Assembly: GCA_937871605.1 (NCBI GenBank)
Contig: CALMRM010000242.1
Coordinates: 9,175 to 18,691 of the forward strand
Source of the DNA: an uncultured Terriglobus sp.
GTDB taxonomy: Bacteria > Acidobacteriota > Terriglobia > Terriglobales > Acidobacteriaceae
Length of the DNA stretch: 9,517 bases
Direction: 5' to 3'
Shown piece after piece: positions 6,921-9,517 of this stretch (within the stretch, counting starts at the first letter, position 1; every line of letters starts with the position of its first letter). Made by a program: the position numbers and the translations under genes. The notes under the pieces are model-generated. The model was not told the origin of the DNA and did no database searches. It saw nothing but the letters and a program-made list of their open reading frames with translations.

Positions 6921-7790
6921 TTACATCTGGGGCATGACATGGAAGTCCAGGCCGAGATCGAGCGCGCGAACACTGTGCGTGAGTGCTCCTACGCTGATGA
7001 GATCGACCCCGGTGGCAGCAATGGCCGGAACCAGCTCAAGCCGGACGTTGCCGCTTGCTTCCGCCAGCGCGCGGCCCGCGATTTGGCGCACCGCCGTCTG
7101 CATGTCTTCCAGTGAGAAGTTATCGAGCAACACTGTGTCGACGCCTGCGGCAAGCACCGGCTCCAACTGGTCCAGCCGATCGACTTCCACCTCGACATGC
7201 GCGGTGTGCGGCAGCCGGGCTTTCATGGCGAGCAGCGCGGCGGTCACGTCGCCCGTTACAGAGGCAAGGTGATTGTCTTTGACAAGGACGGCATCGGACA
7301 GGGAATAGCGATGATTACGACCACCACCGCAACGCACCGCATAACGCTCCAGCAGGCGCAGTCCCGGCGTTGTCTTGCGCGTGTCCACGATGCGTGCGCG
7401 GGTACCTGCGGCAGCAGCCACATAGCGCGTTGTCTCTGTGGCAATGGCGGAGAGGCGTTGCGTAAAGTTCAGGGCCACACGCTCGGCGCGCAGAATCGCG
7501 CGTGCACTGCCCGTCGCTATCGCCAAGGTGTCTCCCGCTTCAAAGGCCTGGCCGTCGCGGCAGAATACGTCCACCACCACGTCGCTCTCCTGCCGCATGG
7601 CGAGGCGGAACAGATCCTCCCCGCAAAACACGCCAGGCTCGCGGGCACAGAGGTGCGCGACACTGTGTGTGTCCACATGCACCAGCGTCTCTGACGTGAG
7701 GTCGCCCCACGGCGCATCTTCTAGCAGGGCCATGCGGACAAACGGCAACAGGCTGGTTGCGGATGGACGCTGCAGAAGCTCCACAGTCAC
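6921..7790 (-). CDS. nadC: Nicotinate-nucleotide diphosphorylase (carboxylating), quinolinate phosphoribosyltransferase
   Basis: NadC converts quinolinate and PRPP to nicotinate mononucleotide, CO2 and pyrophosphate, the step that joins de novo quinolinate synthesis to the common NAD pathway in the cytoplasm. Read from GTG at 7790 the protein has 289 residues, the family's normal length. Motifs run in order: LLEDAPWGDLTSE (22-34); ERVALNFTQRLS (103-114) with Arg104; DTRKTTPGLR (136-145) with Arg138 and Lys139; YAVRCGGGRNHR (150-161) with His160 and Arg161; LVKDNH (169-174) with Lys171; EVEVD around 200-204; LLDNF (221-225) with Asp223; and VGALTHS (267-273). These fit the known PRPP- and quinolinate-binding residues of the family. 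The start is chosen because GTGA at 7790-7787 overlaps the nadA stop. The open frame runs further upstream, but that extension is antisense-free nadA coding sequence read in another frame and has no NadC homology. Expression is as the second gene of a nadA-nadC operon. Confidence 0.97.
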   Translation of the reverse strand: MTVELLQRPSATSLLPFVRMALLEDAPWGDLTSETLVHVDTHSVAHLCAREPGVFCGEDLFRLAMRQESDVVVDVFCRDGQAFEAGDTLAIATGSARAILRAERVALNFTQRLSAIATETTRYVAAAAGTRARIVDTRKTTPGLRLLERYAVRCGGGRNHRYSLSDAVLVKDNHLASVTGDVTAALLAMKARLPHTAHVEVEVDRLDQLEPVLAAGVDTVLLDNFSLEDMQTAVRQIAGRALAEASGNVRLELVPAIAATGVDLISVGALTHSVRALDLGLDFHVMPQM

Positions 7791-9079
7791 TGCACCGCGG
7801 GCTTTGGTGCAAGCGCCAGCATACGTTCCAGCGCCAGGCGCGCTGGCGCGGCAATCGCTTCCGGTACCGAGATGCGATTCACGATGCGACCGTCGACCAG
7901 TGATTCCAGCACCCAGGCCAGGTAGCTCGGGTGGATGCGGTACATGGTCGAACACGGGCACACGATCGAGTCCAGGCAGAAGATGGTGTGCTGCGAGTGT
8001 TCCTTGGCCAGACGCTGCACCAGGTTAATCTCCGTGCCGATGGCAAAGGTGGTGGGTTGCGCAGCCGCTGCAACGGCCTTCCGAATGTAATCCGTCGAAC
8101 CGGCCTCGTCCGCAGCATCGACGACATCCATGGTGCACTCAGGATGCACGAGCACACGCACGCCGGGGTGCCGATGGCGGGCCAGGCGTATCTGGTCTAC
8201 GGTGAACCGCTTGTGCACGGAACAGAAGCCATGCCAAAGAATGAGCTTTGCGCGCATGAGCGCCTCAGGGCTGTTGCCGCCCAACGGCTGGTCCGGGTGC
8301 CACACCACCATCTCTTCGTGCGGAATGCCCAAGCGCTTGCCCGTGTTGCGGCCAAGGTGCTGGTCAGGAAAGAACAGCACGCGCTCGCCCCGCTCCAACG
8401 CCCAGCGCAGCACCTGGTCTGCGTTCGATGAAGTGCAGACAACGCCCATGCGCTCGCCACAGAACGCCTTCAGGTCGGCGGCAGAATTCATATACGTGAC
8501 CGGTAGCACAGGCGCTCTGCCGTCGAGGCCTGGCGTGTCGCCCCAGAGTTCAGAAAGCTGTTCCCAGCAGTCCTGGACCGTATCGATGTCAGCCATGTCG
8601 GCCATGCTGCACCCCGCAGCCAGGTTCGGCAGAATGACGGCCTGGTCCGGCCGGGTCAGTATGTCGGCGGTCTCCGCCATGAAGTGCACGCCGCAAAAGA
8701 CAATCGCCTCTGCCGCAGGCTTGGTAAGCGCGACCTGAGCCAGCTGAAAGCTGTCCCCTACAAAGTCGGCATATTGCACGATCTCGTCACGCTGGTAGAA
8801 ATGCCCCAGCAAGACCACGCGCGAACCCAACGTGTGCCGGGCAGCGCGGATGCGCAGGTCCAGCTCAGCTGCAGAGGCGCGGCGATACTCCAGCGGCAGC
8901 GTGCCCTGCCGGGGCGAAGCGAGTGGGATGGGGTCGGCTGCCGATGCCCCAGGACCGTAGCCCGATTTCACATCGTGCTCCCATGGTGCGTCGGCCAAGC
9001 CTGCGGAGCAGCTGGGAGGCGAACTGCTCCTGGAAAGATCGAGCGTGACGAGGGATGGGTGTTCCGTTGCAACTGGCAC
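7787..9079 (-). CDS. nadA: Quinolinate synthase, long form
   Basis: NadA condenses iminoaspartate with dihydroxyacetone phosphate to quinolinate, using a [4Fe-4S] cluster held by three cysteines. From GTG at 9079 the protein has 430 residues. Motifs are GHFYQRDEI (92-100), FCGVHFMAETADIL (128-141), GCSMADMA (156-163), TYMNSAAD (195-202), CTSSNAD (215-221), FFPDQHLGRNTGKRLG (236-251), WHGFCSVHKRF (282-292), VHPEC (311-315), GSTDYI (327-332), GTE (348-350) and CPCSTMYRI (374-382). Cluster ligands by alignment with the Escherichia coli enzyme should be Cys157, Cys286 and Cys374. The spacing between the first two is about 40 residues longer than in E. coli, because of inserts near 180-193 and 255-280. 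The same inserts and the CxCSTM ending occur in the long NadA of Streptomyces. Residues 1-61 are a non-conserved lead. The ATG at 9145 is also in frame but has no ribosome binding site. The gene overlaps nadC by 4 nt. No nadB adjoins it. Confidence 0.97.
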   Translation of the reverse strand: MPVATEHPSLVTLDLSRSSSPPSCSAGLADAPWEHDVKSGYGPGASAADPIPLASPRQGTLPLEYRRASAAELDLRIRAARHTLGSRVVLLGHFYQRDEIVQYADFVGDSFQLAQVALTKPAAEAIVFCGVHFMAETADILTRPDQAVILPNLAAGCSMADMADIDTVQDCWEQLSELWGDTPGLDGRAPVLPVTYMNSAADLKAFCGERMGVVCTSSNADQVLRWALERGERVLFFPDQHLGRNTGKRLGIPHEEMVVWHPDQPLGGNSPEALMRAKLILWHGFCSVHKRFTVDQIRLARHRHPGVRVLVHPECTMDVVDAADEAGSTDYIRKAVAAAAQPTTFAIGTEINLVQRLAKEHSQHTIFCLDSIVCPCSTMYRIHPSYLAWVLESLVDGRIVNRISVPEAIAAPARLALERMLALAPKPAVQ

Positions 9080-9303
9080 AGGTTCTCCTGCCGCCGTCCG
9101 CTGACTCTCCCCGCCTATCGAGGTAAATCGCACGGCGCTGACCATTCACCATTAGTTTACCGCGCCCACTCCACGCTGGCCTGTAACGAAGCAGGGAAGT
9201 GTGCCGAGTTTCTGTAAGAGCAAAACACCGGCCCCGATACGCGGCCTCAGATTGATTCTGCTCAATTCACGAGGATGTCATCTGCGCACTCTACTTTGGT
9301 CAC
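9080..9303. promoter_or_regulatory. Divergent promoter region between nadA and the TonB-receptor gene
   Basis: A 224-bp spacer that must carry promoters for both directions. On the minus strand TAAACT (9159-9154) matches four of six bases of a -10 box, with a poor -35 (AGGCCA, 9182-9177) at 17 bp. Initiation from it would fall near 9147, leaving almost no leader for ATG 9145 but a normal leader for GTG 9079. On the plus strand TTGATT (9252-9257) could be a -35 element, without a clear -10. ATTGA-N6-TCAAT (9251-9266) is a short inverted repeat overlapping it. No riboswitch or known NAD-regulator operator is recognised. Confidence 0.3.
9085..9089 (-). promoter_or_regulatory. Ribosome binding site deciding the nadA start
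   Basis: AGGAG on the minus strand, five bases before GTG at 9079-9077. It is the best Shine-Dalgarno match in this neighbourhood. The ATG at 9145 follows directly on an in-frame TGA and has only GGTGA touching it, with no spacer. The first 22 residues of the longer reading have no visible NadA similarity, so losing them costs nothing. Confidence 0.6.
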
Positions 9304-9517
9304 ATGTCTCCCAAACCCCTGCGTACCCTCCTGCTGGCGACCGCGTGCGTCTCTGCCACTCTTCCCGCCCTGGCACAGTATGAAAATGGCAGTGTGGTCG
9401 GTACCGTGCGTGACAGCTCCGGTGCCGTGGTGGCCGACGCCACCGTGACCGTGACCAATCGCGCCACCGGTGTGGTCAGCACCCGGGCGACAGACCGCGC
9501 CGGCGACTACGAGGTGC
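9304..9517 (+). CDS. TonB-dependent receptor with N-terminal carboxypeptidase-regulatory-like domain, 5' part
   Basis: The first 71 codons of a gene that continues past the right edge. MSPKPLRTLLLATACVSATL is a classical signal peptide: basic residues at 4 and 7, a hydrophobic core, and cleavage likely after Ala22-Leu23-Ala24. Directly after the cleavage site comes ENGSVVGTVRDSSGAVVADA, then TVTVTNRATGVVSTRATDRAGDYEV. This is the first strands of a carboxypeptidase-regulatory-like (CarboxypepD_reg) beta-sandwich. Signal peptide plus this domain at the very start is the layout of the Oar-like TonB-dependent outer-membrane proteins, which are often around 1,000-1,200 residues and are very numerous in Acidobacteria. 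The plug and barrel are not in the window, so a different protein with the same repeat remains possible. The start at 9304 is chosen by the signal peptide; the ribosome binding site is weak. The substrate is unknown, and nothing ties it to the divergent nad genes beyond position. Confidence 0.8.
   Translation, partial: MSPKPLRTLLLATACVSATLPALAQYENGSVVGTVRDSSGAVVADATVTVTNRATGVVSTRATDRAGDYEV

Noticed and set aside
7791..7961. N-terminal extension of NadC up to ATG at 7961
   Set aside because: It lies wholly inside nadA coding sequence in another frame, reads as proline- and glycine-rich non-homologous sequence, and the 289-residue form from GTG 7790 has the normal family length.
9251..9266. 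ATTGA-N6-TCAAT as an operator for the TonB-receptor gene
   Set aside because: Five-base arms in 224 bp of spacer are expected by chance, and no regulator with this site is known to me.

Overview
The window looks like a chromosomal segment from a moderately GC-rich Gram-negative soil bacterium, most likely an acidobacterium of the Terriglobus/Granulicella/Edaphobacter type. The main pointer is the 3'-edge gene: a signal peptide followed directly by a carboxypeptidase-regulatory-like repeat, the start of the Oar-like TonB-dependent receptors that are abundant in that group. This placement is an inference from protein style, not from a marker gene.

Layout. (1) Positions 1-1567, + strand: the end of one GT4 glycosyltransferase and a complete second one, joined by an ATGA overlap. 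(2) Positions 1590-4942, - strand, convergent with the first pair: two large polytopic membrane proteins, again joined by a 4-nt overlap. The upstream one (3362-4942) is a GT39/GT-C-like glycosyltransferase. The downstream one (1590-3365) is a less familiar protein of the same general architecture. (3) Positions 4943-5270: a divergent spacer with no convincing gene. (4) Positions 5274-6407, + strand: a stand-alone acyltransferase-3 (OafA-like) membrane O-acyltransferase. (5) Positions 6408-6920: a gene-poor stretch with a trace of broken coding sequence. (6) Positions 6921-9079, - strand: nadA-nadC, encoding quinolinate synthase and quinolinate phosphoribosyltransferase, overlapping by GTGA. 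(7) Positions 9080-9303: a divergent promoter region. (8) Positions 9304-9517, + strand: the beginning of the TonB-dependent receptor.

How the parts fit. Regions 1-4 read as one edge of a surface-polysaccharide locus. Cytoplasmic GT4 enzymes would build a glycan on a carrier, GT-C membrane enzymes would add sugars from polyprenyl-phosphate donors on the periplasmic side, and the acyltransferase would decorate the product with acyl groups. NadA and NadC carry out two consecutive steps of de novo NAD synthesis (iminoaspartate to quinolinate to nicotinate mononucleotide). No nadB is present beside them. All three within-operon junctions in the window are exact 4-nt stop/start overlaps.

The most useful points for a second look are the abnormal start of the GT-C gene (no ATG/GTG/TTG start that keeps its first membrane helix, and an amber codon three codons after an in-frame ATG), the possible decayed gene at 6463-6920, and the uncharacterised 591-residue membrane protein. 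I saw no CRISPR array, tRNA, rRNA, insertion sequence or phage gene, and no clearly novel multi-gene system.
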